The notes beneath the pieces were generated by a model. It ran no database searches. It was not told the DNA's origin and saw only the letters and a program-made list of their open reading frames with translations. Positions 6,618-14,938 of a stretch of 33,757 bases of DNA are shown here, one piece after another. This DNA is from Flavobacteriaceae bacterium. GTDB taxonomy: Bacteria > Bacteroidota > Bacteroidia > Flavobacteriales > Flavobacteriaceae. The position numbers and the translations under genes are program-made. The DNA lies in assembly GCA_020435965.1 (NCBI GenBank), contig JAGQYS010000009.1, forward strand, positions 1 to 33,757, in the 5' to 3' direction. Numbering within the stretch: the stretch's first letter is position 1; every line of letters begins with the position of its first letter.

Positions 6618-7397
6618 TTAAAACTTCAAATACTCAACCTTAAAATCCTTACCTAAAAGCGACTGCATCACTTCAGGATTTCCATTGGTGAAGAATTGAT
6701 TTCTGATTTCTGATTTCTGATTATTAAGCAACTGATGTTTATCTAAAACAGCTTTGGTTTGTCTGGCAACCGCTTCACCAGAATCAATTATTTTAATGTG
6801 CTTTTGTAACATTTCAATCAGCATTGGCATTAAATAAGTGTAATGCGTACAACCTAAAACCAAATAATCCATGTTGGCTTTAAGCATTGGTTCTAAATAG
6901 ATATTCAGCAGTTCTTTCATTTCATCAGAATTCAACTTACCACTTTCAATAAGTTGTACAATACCTTCACCTTCTTGTTCAATAATTTTTATTCCGTTAC
7001 TGTATAAATCTGTAGTTTCATGAAATAAATCACTTGCTAAGGTTCCTTTAGTAGCTAATATGCCTACAGCTTTGGTTTGTGTTTTTAGAGCAGCTGGTTT
7101 TATAGCAGGTTCAATACCAATAAACGGAATGTGGTAGTTAGCTCGCAGATGCTTTATGGCATTTGTTGTTGCAGTATTACAAGCCACTACAATGAGCTTA
7201 CAGCCTTTTTTAATGAGTAAGTCTACATTTTTTACACTAAGTTCTGTAATGCGTTCTTTGCCTTTTGGTCCATAAGGAGCATTGTAACTATCTGCCAAAT
7301 AGATGGTATTTTCGTTGGGTAAAAACGCATGGATTTCTCTCCAAATGCTAGTACCACCTACACCAGAATCGAATATGCCAATAGGTTTTGCGCTCAT
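6618..7397 (-). CDS. murI: Glutamate racemase
   Basis: The 259-residue enzyme converts L-glutamate to D-glutamate for peptidoglycan in the cytoplasm. The start IGIFDSGVGGTS (7-17) is the family signature. The two catalytic cysteines are Cys73 in VACNTATTNA and Cys183 in LGCTHYTYL, each in its conserved context; PYGPKG (41-46) is also typical. The gene is the last of the leftward envelope cluster and has its own terminator-separated position after ompH. A minus-strand TACTTTTG (7409-7402) ends only 4 bases before the ATG, so the message may be leaderless. Near the C terminus the coding DNA holds three copies of a 7-bp unit (6701-6721, residues about 226-233), where a copy change would shift the frame. 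Confidence 0.95.
   Translation of the reverse strand: MSAKPIGIFDSGVGGTSIWREIHAFLPNENTIYLADSYNAPYGPKGKERITELSVKNVDLLIKKGCKLIVVACNTATTNAIKHLRANYHIPFIGIEPAIKPAALKTQTKAVGILATKGTLASDLFHETTDLYSNGIKIIEQEGEGIVQLIESGKLNSDEMKELLNIYLEPMLKANMDYLVLGCTHYTYLMPMLIEMLQKHIKIIDSGEAVARQTKAVLDKHQLLNNQKSEIRNQFFTNGNPEVMQSLLGKDFKVEYLKF
6701..6721 (-). repeat. Three tandem copies of a 7-bp unit inside murI
   Basis: TTCTGAT is repeated three times exactly (CAGAAAT in the coding direction), encoding residues around QKSEIRNQ near the C terminus of MurI. Seven is not a multiple of three, so gain or loss of one unit would change the last 30 or so residues. The window copy is in frame. Confidence 0.8.
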
Positions 7398-7408
7398 ATT
7401 ACAAAAGT

Positions 7409-7437
7409 AAAAAAGCTGCCTAATAAAGACAGCTTTT
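7409..7437 (-). terminator. Intrinsic terminator after the second ompH gene
   Basis: Read on the minus strand, AAAAGCTG (7437-7430) pairs with CAGCTTTT (7418-7411), followed by T6 (7414-7409). It lies 25 bases after the ompH stop and just before murI, whose possible -7 element overlaps the T-run. Confidence 0.75.
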
Positions 7438-7462
7438 ATAATACTATTTTAAAATGAGGTTT

Positions 7463-7972
7463 TTAGAAACCTAATTCTTTTTTTACAGCAGGTAATAAGT
7501 CTGTGCCATCTGCATAAAGTACACCTTGACCATTCATAGAATCTAGTACATAGTTAAAGCCTTGAGCTTTTGCTACTTTTTGGATGGCAGCACGAGCCTC
7601 ATCGTAAATAGGCTTCATCAATTCAGCTTCTTTTTTTGCTAAATCTTCTTGAGCTTGTTTTTGGTAAGCACCAATACTTTGTTGCATGCCTTGTACCTCA
7701 ACTAAGCGTTTTTGATTTTCTTCATCAGTTTTAGTTGAAGCCTCAGCATCGTATTGTTTTGTTTTGTTTTGATATTCCTTAACCATTGTTTGAATATCAG
7801 CTTCATAAGTTTTTGCTAATTTTTCAAGTTCCGCTTGCGCAGCTTTCATCTTCGGCATTGCTTCAACCAGCTCCTGCGTGTTAATATGTGCAACTTTGCT
7901 TTGTGCATTTGTAAAACTAATACTTCCAATAAAAAGTGCAGTTGCAAATAATAGGGTTTTTAAATGTTTCAT
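7463..7972 (-). CDS. OmpH/Skp family periplasmic chaperone, short paralog
   Basis: The 169-residue protein has a signal peptide (MKHLKTLLFATALFIGSISF, cleaved near TNAQ). The OmpH core follows: KVAHINTQELVEAMP, then a long charged amphipathic helix pair (about 40-130) rich in K, E, A and Q, and a C-terminal strand region YDEARAAIQKVAKAQGFNYVLD. This is the shape of Skp, a trimeric periplasmic chaperone with helical arms that holds unfolded outer membrane proteins for BamA. The gene lies 33 bp after a longer OmpH paralog and shares its direction with bamA, so the three act in one pathway. A terminator follows it. The family is certain; I leave the symbol blank because there are two paralogs. 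Confidence 0.92.
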   Translation of the reverse strand: MKHLKTLLFATALFIGSISFTNAQSKVAHINTQELVEAMPKMKAAQAELEKLAKTYEADIQTMVKEYQNKTKQYDAEASTKTDEENQKRLVEVQGMQQSIGAYQKQAQEDLAKKEAELMKPIYDEARAAIQKVAKAQGFNYVLDSMNGQGVLYADGTDLLPAVKKELGF

Positions 7973-8005
7973 TGTTTTAAAAATTGTGTTATAAATTGTT
8001 GTCTA

Positions 8006-9037
8006 TTAATTGTTATTATTCTTTTTTGCTTTTGCGATGCTATCTTGTTTGCGCTTGGCTTCAAGTTTAGCTTTTCGTTCTTCTAATATTTTTTTCTTTT
8101 TGTCTTCAAGTGCTTTTTTTCTGGCTTCTCTTTCGGTTAATGGTTTTTCTACTTTTGCTTCAGTTGTTTTAGTACTGTCTGTGGCTTTTACCATTTCGCC
8201 TTCAATAACATCACCAAGAGTTTTTGTTTCCTCTGTTGCTTCTTGTTCTTCATTACGCTCTTCTATTTTTTCTGCTCTTGCTTTTGCTCTTGCATCTAAA
8301 ATGGCTTGTTTTTTTGCTTCAAGTTCTTGCTTTTTGGCTTCTCTGTCTGCTAATTGTTGAGCACGTTTATCAGCGATTTCTTTTTCACGTTCCGCTTTTT
8401 TATCGGCCACTTCTTGTGCAGCCGCTTCACGTTCTTCATTTACTTCATCAGGAACAACATCTTCGGCTTCAGCTTCTTTTCGTTCTTGTTTATTATTTGC
8501 TTGTGTACGTTTTGATGTTCTGTTTATTGAGCGTAATACTTGATCACTGATATCATAGCGGTCTGCTGAATAAAGCATCACTACATCTGCAGATTTGTCA
8601 AACACAAAATCATATTGCCTGCTGGTTGCAATTTCTTGAACTGCTGCAAAGATTTGGTCTTGCACAGGTTGCATCAATTGTTTTCTTTGTATCATTAAAT
8701 CGCCATTTGGACCAAAACGTTTTTGTTGGTAATCTAGGATATCGTTTTCTTCAACTGTTATTTCTTCTTGACGTTCTTTAATCAATTCAGGAGTCAATAA
8801 GACGCTTTCATTGCTTAATTGTTTTTTCTTTTGCTCAAGTGCGCTTAAACGTTGTTCTACATCACTTTTCCATTTTTGCACTTTAGCTTCAAGTTGCGCA
8901 TTGGCATCTTGATATTCTGATACATTTTGTAGGATGTATTCAGTATCTATATAGCCAATTCTCACACCTCGTTGCGCTAATGCGGACCAACTCATTAACG
9001 ATGTAAATGCCAGTAAAAAAAGAACTTTAATTTTCAT
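8006..9037 (-). CDS. OmpH/Skp family chaperone, long paralog with charged C-terminal extension
   Basis: From the ATG at 9037 the product has 343 residues. I chose it over an in-frame ATG 30 bases upstream because it gives a clean signal peptide (MKIKVLFLLAFTSLMSWSAL, then AQ). Residues about 22-175 are an OmpH domain (VRIGYIDTEYILQNVSEYQD, a helical arm, IATSRQYDFVFDKSADVVML). The remaining half, about 185-343, is almost pure K, E, A, R and Q sequence with repeated motifs such as DREAKKQELEAKK and EREARKKALEDKK. It should form a long helix or coiled coil and is roughly double the normal family length. It sits between bamA and the short ompH, so it likely assists outer membrane assembly. The tail may reach peptidoglycan or add chaperone length; that is inference. 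Confidence 0.88.
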   Translation of the reverse strand: MKIKVLFLLAFTSLMSWSALAQRGVRIGYIDTEYILQNVSEYQDANAQLEAKVQKWKSDVEQRLSALEQKKKQLSNESVLLTPELIKERQEEITVEENDILDYQQKRFGPNGDLMIQRKQLMQPVQDQIFAAVQEIATSRQYDFVFDKSADVVMLYSADRYDISDQVLRSINRTSKRTQANNKQERKEAEAEDVVPDEVNEEREAAAQEVADKKAEREKEIADKRAQQLADREAKKQELEAKKQAILDARAKARAEKIEERNEEQEATEETKTLGDVIEGEMVKATDSTKTTEAKVEKPLTEREARKKALEDKKKKILEERKAKLEAKRKQDSIAKAKKNNNN

Positions 9038-9080
9038 CCTGTTATTATTTAGAGTTATCGATTTCATCTTATAAATTCTT

Positions 9081-9114
9081 AAAAATGACGGACAAAACTG
9101 TCACGATTCCGTCA
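9081..9114 (-). terminator. Possible attenuator hairpin between bamA and ompH
   Basis: On the minus strand TGACG (9114-9110) can pair with CGTCA (9090-9086), enclosing a second stem GACA/TGTC around GTTT, with a bulge AATCGT. T5 (9085-9081) follows directly. It lies within the 175-bp gap between bamA and the long ompH gene and could set their relative expression. The bulge makes it weaker than the other terminators here. Confidence 0.4.
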
Positions 9115-9212
9115 AACGGTTAATATTTATCAAATTAACGAAATATATTTTGAAAAATTTTAACGCTCGTACTAAATCGTTACTTGACCTAATAGAAAAT
9201 ATCGTGCCAAAC

Positions 9213-11762
9213 TTAAAATTGTTGTCCAATTATAAAGTGGGTTTCCCATCCATTTTTGACTGTTGTCCCTGGAATTGGATCAAACCCATGTCCAAAATCT
9301 ATTCCTAATAAACCAAACGCTGGCATGAATAATCTAATACCAAAACCAGCAGATCGTTTTAAAGCAAACGGATTATAATCTTTAAAATTATCATACGAAG
9401 CACCACCTTCCATAAATGCCAAGGCATAAATTTTTGCTTGAGCTCCTAATGAAATTGGATGGCGAAGCTCTAAAGAGAACTTGTTGTAAATTGTACCACC
9501 ATCTTGAGACGATAGAGATTGATTAGGATAACCTCTTAAGGCAACGGCTTCACGACCATCTAAGCTATATGCTCCTAATCCATCACCACCAAGGAAGAAA
9601 CGTTCAAACGGAATCACACCACGATCATTGTTGTAAGCACCTAGGAATCCAAATTCTAAACTTGGTTTTAATATAAGTTTACCAGCGATTCTAGCGTACC
9701 AATCTGCTTCAAACTTTACTTTATAAAATTCTAACCACTTGAAGCGTTCTTGGTCAATTTCTGAAATTCTCTCTGAGGCATCTGTATTTGTTGGGTCGTT
9801 TACTAAGTCTTCAAATAGTTCTTCACGTTCATTTTTTAAAGCTGCATAATCAACATTATTAACGGCCGAATAGGGGAAAGAGAACTTTGCTGTAAGGTTA
9901 AAACTTGATCCTGCTGTTGGATAAATAGGGTCTACAGAGGTATTGTTTCTGCTAATTCCTAATGTATAAGCCAAATTATTAGACGAGCCATTACCAAAGG
10001 TAAATAGACCTGTATTATAGTTTTTTAAATCGTAATGTTGAAAACTCAACGCTTGTGACAAAGTAAAATAGTCATCAGGGACAGATAAACGTTTTGCTAA
10101 ACCAACAGATAAACCAGTAATGTTAAAGCGTCTGTCTTTATCAGCATTTCTGGTTATAGGATCGTATAAAAACTGTTTGGTATGTGATAATGACGTTGAA
10201 AACTGAACAGGCTTTTTACCTCCTAGCCAAGGTTCCATAAATGAGAAGCTATAGGTTTGGTAAAATCTACTAGCTTGTAAACGTAACGATAATGTTTGAC
10301 CGTCTCCCATTGGAATTGGTTTATAAGCTTCTTTTTTAAAGATATCTTTTATTGAGAAGTTGTTAAATGATAGTCCTAAGGTTCCAATGAAACCACCACC
10401 ACCATAACCACCTTGCAGTTCTATTTGGCTTGAGCCGCGCTCAACAACCGAATACTCCATGTCCAAAGTTCCTTCAGTTGGATTTGGATTCAAGAAGTTT
10501 GGAGATATTTGTTGTGCATCAAAGAAGCCTAACTGACCAAGCTCACGAATGGTACGTATAACGTTGGCTTTACTATATAACTGACCTGGTCGTGTTCTGA
10601 GTTCTCTATAAACTACGTGATCGTTTGTTTTGTCATTTCCTGTCACAGATATTTTATTGAAATAGGCTGGTTTTCCTTCAATAACTCTAATTTCAAGGTC
10701 AATAACGTTTCCATCTGCGCTAACTTCAACAGGAGTAATGCTAGAGAATAAATAGCCATTGTTTTGATATAAGTTAGTTAAATCCAGTCCATCTGGCTTT
10801 TCAGGATTTTCTATACGTTTCTCAAGTTCTACGCCATTATAAGTATCTCCTTTGTTTATTTGTAAGACGCTGTTCAGTTCTTCGTCTGTATATACAGTAT
10901 TACCCAAGAAATTTATATCGCCATAGGTGTATTGCTCTCCTTCTTCAACTCCAATGAAAAGTGAAATGGTATTATCATCATTATACGTCAAAGAATCAGA
11001 TGTAATACGAGCATCACGATATCCATTTTCTTTGTATTTATCAACAACACTAACAAGGTCTTCTTTATATTCGTCTTCAATGTATTTTGAACGTTTATGG
11101 ATACGAATAAAATTTTTCTTTTTGGTGTTTTTCATTGCTTTGCGCAACTTTTTGCTCTTGAGCCTGTCATTACCTGTAAAAACAATGTCTTTTACCTTTA
11201 CTTTACTGCCTTTGTCAATATTTAATTTCATATTGACTTTGTTACTTTTTACAGTATCTGTAACTGTGTATGTACTAACGTTAACATTAGCATTTAAAAA
11301 GCCACGTTTTTTGTATGTGTTTTCTATATAATTTTTTGTGGTTGTAATTAAGTTTTCGGTAACTTTTATTCCTGGCTGGAGTTTATTTTCTTTAATGACA
11401 TCGTCTTTTTTGCCTTTTCTGATACCTTCAATTTGAACTTCGTTCAATTCAGGTAAATCAAACAGTTCAATTTCAAGGTATACGTTGTCGCCTTCAATTT
11501 TGGTGACATATAAATTGACACTGCTGAATAAATTTGTTTTCCAAAGTTTGTTAAGTGCATCTCTGGTTTTGTCTCCTGGTACTCTTAAGGTTTCTCCTTT
11601 TCGTAATCCTGAAAAGGTTATTATTGTTCCAGGGCTATAATCTGTATCACCTGTAATAATAACATCTGCTAATGTGTATAGTTTGTTGTCGTTTTGCGCG
11701 TTTATAGCTGCTCCAAACAATAAAAACGCTGTTAGAATTAGTCGTGTAATGTATGGTTTCAA
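9213..11762 (-). CDS. bamA: Outer membrane protein assembly factor BamA
   Basis: The 849-residue protein is the core of the outer membrane beta-barrel assembly machine. A signal peptide (KPYITRLILTAFLLFGAAIN, then AQ) is followed by tandem POTRA domains (about 25-420), for example YTYGDINFLGNTVYTDEELN. A 16-strand barrel then runs to the terminal phenylalanine (FIIGQQF). The conserved loop 6 motif is present as ALRGYPN with Arg743, and GGDGLGAYSLDG precedes it. I chose TTG at 11762 as start: it follows the uppS stop by 10 bp and gives an ideal signal peptide. The frame stays open upstream, but only across uppS. The neighbours uppS and ompH are the usual ones in this family. Identity is secure; the start is less so. 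Confidence 0.93.
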   Translation of the reverse strand: MKPYITRLILTAFLLFGAAINAQNDNKLYTLADVIITGDTDYSPGTIITFSGLRKGETLRVPGDKTRDALNKLWKTNLFSSVNLYVTKIEGDNVYLEIELFDLPELNEVQIEGIRKGKKDDVIKENKLQPGIKVTENLITTTKNYIENTYKKRGFLNANVNVSTYTVTDTVKSNKVNMKLNIDKGSKVKVKDIVFTGNDRLKSKKLRKAMKNTKKKNFIRIHKRSKYIEDEYKEDLVSVVDKYKENGYRDARITSDSLTYNDDNTISLFIGVEEGEQYTYGDINFLGNTVYTDEELNSVLQINKGDTYNGVELEKRIENPEKPDGLDLTNLYQNNGYLFSSITPVEVSADGNVIDLEIRVIEGKPAYFNKISVTGNDKTNDHVVYRELRTRPGQLYSKANVIRTIRELGQLGFFDAQQISPNFLNPNPTEGTLDMEYSVVERGSSQIELQGGYGGGGFIGTLGLSFNNFSIKDIFKKEAYKPIPMGDGQTLSLRLQASRFYQTYSFSFMEPWLGGKKPVQFSTSLSHTKQFLYDPITRNADKDRRFNITGLSVGLAKRLSVPDDYFTLSQALSFQHYDLKNYNTGLFTFGNGSSNNLAYTLGISRNNTSVDPIYPTAGSSFNLTAKFSFPYSAVNNVDYAALKNEREELFEDLVNDPTNTDASERISEIDQERFKWLEFYKVKFEADWYARIAGKLILKPSLEFGFLGAYNNDRGVIPFERFFLGGDGLGAYSLDGREAVALRGYPNQSLSSQDGGTIYNKFSLELRHPISLGAQAKIYALAFMEGGASYDNFKDYNPFALKRSAGFGIRLFMPAFGLLGIDFGHGFDPIPGTTVKNGWETHFIIGQQF

Positions 11763-11772
11763 TAGTATGGTA

Positions 11773-12513
11773 TTACTTAAGTTGTTCACTGGTTTTTCCA
11801 AATCGTCGTTCTCTTTTTTGATAACATAAAATGGCTTCGTACAAATTGTTTTTTGTGAAATCCGGCCATAATATGTTTGTAAAAAATAATTCAGCATAAG
11901 CAATTTGCCAAAGCAAGAAATTGCTAATACGCTGTTCACCACTGGTTCTAATTAATAAATCTACGTCTGGTAAATTTCGGGTGTAAAGATGCTCATTTAT
12001 TACGGATTCATCAATTTTTTCTGGTGAAATTATATTATTTTTAACTTTAGTGCTTATTTGTTTAATGGTATTTAACAATTCATCGCGCGAACCATAGCTA
12101 AGGGCAAGGGTTAGCGTCATTCTTGAGTTGTTTTTTGTTTGCTCAATAACATCCATTAGTTCTCGTTGAACCTTTTTTGGCAAATCCTCTAGATTTCCGA
12201 TGGCATTGAGTTTTATGTTGTTTTCTTGTAGTGTGTTTATCTCTTTTTTAAGTGATGAAATAAGGAGTCTCATCAACGTTTGCACTTCAACTTTTGGGCG
12301 TTTCCAATTTTCTGTCGAAAAGGCATAAAGTGTTAGGTTTTCAATTCCTAGTTCAGCGCTGGCTTCAGTTATTTCTCGTACAGATTTTGTGCCATTTTCA
12401 TGCCCAAATACACGAAGCTTTCCTTTTTGTTTTGCCCATCTGCCATTGCCATCCATGATTATGGCTATGTGTTTAGGTAAGTTTTCAATATTTAATTGGT
12501 CTTTTAAAATCAT
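11773..12513 (-). CDS. uppS: Isoprenyl transferase (undecaprenyl diphosphate synthase)
   Basis: The 246-residue enzyme condenses isopentenyl diphosphate units onto farnesyl diphosphate to make the C55 lipid carrier for peptidoglycan and other wall polymers. The cis-prenyltransferase motifs are all present. HIAIIMDGNGRWAK carries the catalytic Asp21, and LTLYAFSTENWKRP is intact. The C-terminal block DLLIRTSGEQRISNFLLWQ is followed by YAELFFTNILWPDF. The length is normal. Its start ATG overlaps the stop of the DUF6089 gene by 4 bases (ATGA), which implies translational coupling, and bamA starts 10 bp after it. All three envelope genes are thus likely on one transcript from a promoter near 13230. 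Confidence 0.96.
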   Translation of the reverse strand: MILKDQLNIENLPKHIAIIMDGNGRWAKQKGKLRVFGHENGTKSVREITEASAELGIENLTLYAFSTENWKRPKVEVQTLMRLLISSLKKEINTLQENNIKLNAIGNLEDLPKKVQRELMDVIEQTKNNSRMTLTLALSYGSRDELLNTIKQISTKVKNNIISPEKIDESVINEHLYTRNLPDVDLLIRTSGEQRISNFLLWQIAYAELFFTNILWPDFTKNNLYEAILCYQKRERRFGKTSEQLK

Positions 12514-13205
12514 TGATCAAAACTGCAATAACATGGTTTTCGTCCAAAGGTATAAGTTACAGTGATTCCTGTAAAAGTATACCAATCATTGTTGTTTGTG
12601 TTTCCAAAACTATAATTATCTATTAACCATTCAGAATCTGGCATACTACCATCTAGCTCATCAGAAAAAGTGTATCTGGCTCCAACTTCTAATCCAAATA
12701 CAAAATTTTCTGTTAACTTAGCTTTAACTCCTAAAACCATTGGGATTCCAAACGCCCAGCTTTTATTGTTTTCTGACGTTGGTGAACCATTGTTAAAATA
12801 AAAATTTCTGTGGTAAGCTGTTGAAATCCCTGTGTATATGTAAGGCGTGAATAAATTTTCATCGAAATGTAAATTGAAATCAAAAAAATTAAATTCCATA
12901 CCTGCGGAAAGTTCTAAAATAGTTGACTCAAAACCATATCTTCGTTGTTGACGTCTAGGATCGTCTGATTTTGTATCATCAGCCAATAAATCTGTATAAG
13001 TTGCCGAAACTCTCCAAGCATGCCTTGGACTACGGTTCCATTTTGCAATGCCTCCAATGGCAAATTGATTTGGAGAAATATAATTGGTTGCGCCAACATC
13101 TCCAATAAAATTGCTGCCACCAACAAAGACACCAAGCTCATAAATTTGAGCTTGACTAAATTGAAAGCAAAATACACTCATAACAATAACGGTTAAACAC
13201 CTCAT
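12510..13205 (-). CDS. DUF6089 family outer membrane protein
   Basis: The 231-residue product has a signal peptide (MRCLTVIVMSVFCFQFSQAQ). A small beta-barrel follows, starting IYELGVFVGGSNFIGDVG, with RHAWRVSATYTDL, then ILELSAGMEFNFF, and ending in strands WYTFTGITVTYTF. This matches DUF6089, a family found next to uppS and bamA in Flavobacteriaceae. The barrel is expected in the outer membrane and its function is unknown. The tail has two cysteines (RKPCYCSFDQ). Position upstream of uppS with a 4-base overlap suggests it belongs to the envelope assembly operon, but whether it takes part or is only a client of BamA cannot be told. Confidence 0.85.
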   Translation of the reverse strand: MRCLTVIVMSVFCFQFSQAQIYELGVFVGGSNFIGDVGATNYISPNQFAIGGIAKWNRSPRHAWRVSATYTDLLADDTKSDDPRRQQRRYGFESTILELSAGMEFNFFDFNLHFDENLFTPYIYTGISTAYHRNFYFNNGSPTSENNKSWAFGIPMVLGVKAKLTENFVFGLEVGARYTFSDELDGSMPDSEWLIDNYSFGNTNNNDWYTFTGITVTYTFGRKPCYCSFDQ

Positions 13206-13222
13206 ATAATCTCAAAAGTTTG

Positions 13223-13230
13223 CAAATATA
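13223..13230 (-). promoter_or_regulatory. Bacteroidota-type -7 element for the DUF6089-uppS-bamA operon
   Basis: The minus strand reads TATATTTG (13230-13223), an exact match to TAnnTTTG, ending 17 bases before the DUF6089 ATG. No clear TTTG is present about 19 bp upstream, so the -33 element is poor. Confidence 0.5.
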
Positions 13231-13302
13231 ATAAATAAGATTAGCCTATTATAATTTGTTGTTTAGTATTACAGATAAACAGTATTATGGCTAATTTATT
13301 GC

Positions 13303-14187
13303 CTAATTGCGCTTGTCTTCGCCCCAAAGTAGTTTCTTGCGAAGTGTATCTAGAAAGCTTTCGTCTTCTGGTTCAATCATTTTTATTTTAAAAGACGCTT
13401 TTTTTATGGTGATTTGCGTTGTGTTATCTAATGTGGCTATTCTTGAATCTAATGATACTAAAAAGTTATTTTCCCTTCCACTCACTTTTAGTTTTATTTC
13501 AGTTGAATCTGGGATGACCAATGGTCGTGCACTTAAATTATGTGGCGCAATTGGAGTCAGAACAAAATTGCTTGCATCAGGCATAATTACTGGTCCACCA
13601 CAACTTAGTGAATAGCCTGTTGAGCCTGTTGGTGTTGCAATAATTAGACCATCTGCCCAATATGAGGTAAGATATTCTCCATTTAACTGTGTTTCAACTG
13701 TAATCATGGATGTTGTGTTTTTTCGGCTTACAGCTATTTCGTTTAGGGCAAAATTCATTTTCACCAAGCTTTCGTTTTCTGGAGTAGTAGTAATAGCTAG
13801 GAGGCTTCTTTCAGAAATATGATAATTTTTGCTAATGATATCATCAATGGCATTTTCAATTTTATGTCTTGGTATGGTTGCCAAAAATCCTAAACGACCA
13901 GTATTTATGCCAACAATTGGAATGCCTAAATCTTGAACATATGTAATGGCTCTTAATATGGTGCCATCGCCTCCAATAGTTATTAGCAAATCAAACGACT
14001 TGTTTAGTTTTTTAAAAGTTTTGAAATCGCCTGTGTTGTAATGAATTGCTTTTTCGCCATCTATCGTAGTAAAAAAGTTGTCTTCAACATGAATATCAAC
14101 AAACTTTGATTTTAAAATATCCAAAAGAGTTTCAATAGATGTCTCAGAGTTTTTGTGATAAAATTGACCAAATATTGCAACTTTCAT
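13303..14187 (-). CDS. nadK: NAD kinase
   Basis: The 294-residue cytoplasmic enzyme phosphorylates NAD to NADP. The family's diagnostic GGDGT motif is at 72-76 (ITIGGDGTILRA), followed by GINTGRLGFLA and the NAD-binding segment YWADGLIIATPTGSTGYSLS with GGPVI. APHNLSARPLV and the C-terminal all-beta domain are normal. Start MKVAIFGQFY is the only sensible one. It begins 2 bp after the stop of the CBS-domain gene, so the two are co-transcribed and probably coupled. No clear terminator follows; a 97-bp gap with a -7 element separates it from the DUF6089 gene. Confidence 0.96.
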   Translation of the reverse strand: MKVAIFGQFYHKNSETSIETLLDILKSKFVDIHVEDNFFTTIDGEKAIHYNTGDFKTFKKLNKSFDLLITIGGDGTILRAITYVQDLGIPIVGINTGRLGFLATIPRHKIENAIDDIISKNYHISERSLLAITTTPENESLVKMNFALNEIAVSRKNTTSMITVETQLNGEYLTSYWADGLIIATPTGSTGYSLSCGGPVIMPDASNFVLTPIAPHNLSARPLVIPDSTEIKLKVSGRENNFLVSLDSRIATLDNTTQITIKKASFKIKMIEPEDESFLDTLRKKLLWGEDKRN

Positions 14188-14189
14188 GT

Positions 14190-14846
14190 TTAAAGGTTTA
14201 AGTATTTATCCAAATAGTCTGAACGCTCTTTCAGGTTTTTTAAAAAGCTGTCATCTTCATGACCGGAAACTATATTATAACTGTAGCGTCTAAACGATTG
14301 AATAATTTCATTTAACCCAGCATTACCTATCTTTAATGTGATTTGTACCACATCGTTTTCGGTTTTTGAAATAAATGCACCTAATAGCTTTGCATTGTTA
14401 GACTCTACAATCTGGCTTATTTCACTAAATGAATAATCGTTATATCCTTTTTCAACAATAATAATGCCTCCAGGTTCAGAAAAGAAAGGAGTGTCATTGA
14501 AAAGCGAAATAATATCATTTAATTCGTAATAACCTATGTAATTGTTTTTGTCATCTAGAACTGGCATAATGTTGGAGTCGTTCTGTGCAAAAGCTTCCAG
14601 AACATCTAACCATAAGGCTTGTTTTCTAACAAAAAAACCATTTAAAACGTAAAGGTAATCTGCAATACTTTTATTGGATTCAAAACAATGAGCATCATTT
14701 TCAGACATACAGCCAATATAAACCTTGCCCTTTTTTATAGGGATATGAGAATAGGTAAGCTGGTTAAAAAGCTGTTGCACATCACTTATGCTGTCTGTAA
14801 CTTGCATTGGTTTTATATCATTAATTATATATTCTCTAAGTGGCAT
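14190..14846 (-). CDS. CBS domain protein with C-terminal ACT-like region
   Basis: I place the start at ATG 14846 (MPLREYIINDIKPMQV), because the upstream in-frame extension is hydrophobic and unlike the family; this gives 218 residues. Residues about 1-125 form a CBS pair (SDVQQLFNQLTYSHIPI, then LEAFAQNDSNIMPVLDDKNNYIGYYELND), a module that normally binds adenine nucleotides. The rest, about 140-200, has the ACT-like pattern FSEISQIVESNNAKLLGAFI and VQITLKIG. Proteins of this AcuB-like layout are usually regulatory. The gene is upstream of nadK with a 2-bp gap, which suggests a link to NAD or NADP level, but this is inference. It is divergent from pdxJ. Confidence 0.8.
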   Translation of the reverse strand: MPLREYIINDIKPMQVTDSISDVQQLFNQLTYSHIPIKKGKVYIGCMSENDAHCFESNKSIADYLYVLNGFFVRKQALWLDVLEAFAQNDSNIMPVLDDKNNYIGYYELNDIISLFNDTPFFSEPGGIIIVEKGYNDYSFSEISQIVESNNAKLLGAFISKTENDVVQITLKIGNAGLNEIIQSFRRYSYNIVSGHEDDSFLKNLKERSDYLDKYLNL

Positions 14847-14909
14847 AAAAATGATTATTTGTTGCTGCAAATTAATCAAAAAAACGTACAATAAGCTTAA
14901 CTTACTTTG

Positions 14910-14917
14910 TATTTTTG
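14910..14917 (+). promoter_or_regulatory. Bacteroidota-type -7 element for pdxJ
   Basis: TATTTTTG matches TAnnTTTG exactly and ends 21 bases before the pdxJ ATG, in the 92-bp gap between divergent genes. The -33 region has no clear TTTG, so strength is uncertain. Confidence 0.5.
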
Positions 14918-14938
14918 CGTTTTATAATTTAGTATTTC

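Noticed and set aside
6701..6721. Tandem 7-bp repeats as a CRISPR or minisatellite array
   Set aside because: Three short units without spacers, inside a coding gene; not a CRISPR. No CRISPR array was seen anywhere in the window.
8010..8550. Long plus-strand open frames rich in Leu, Ser and Phe that look like membrane proteins
   Set aside because: They are antisense to the K/E-rich tail of the long OmpH gene, whose codons read backward give Leu, Phe and Ser.
11763..11942. Upstream extension of BamA by 60 residues
   Set aside because: It lies entirely inside uppS apart from a few codons, shows no signal peptide at its start and places the real one internally.
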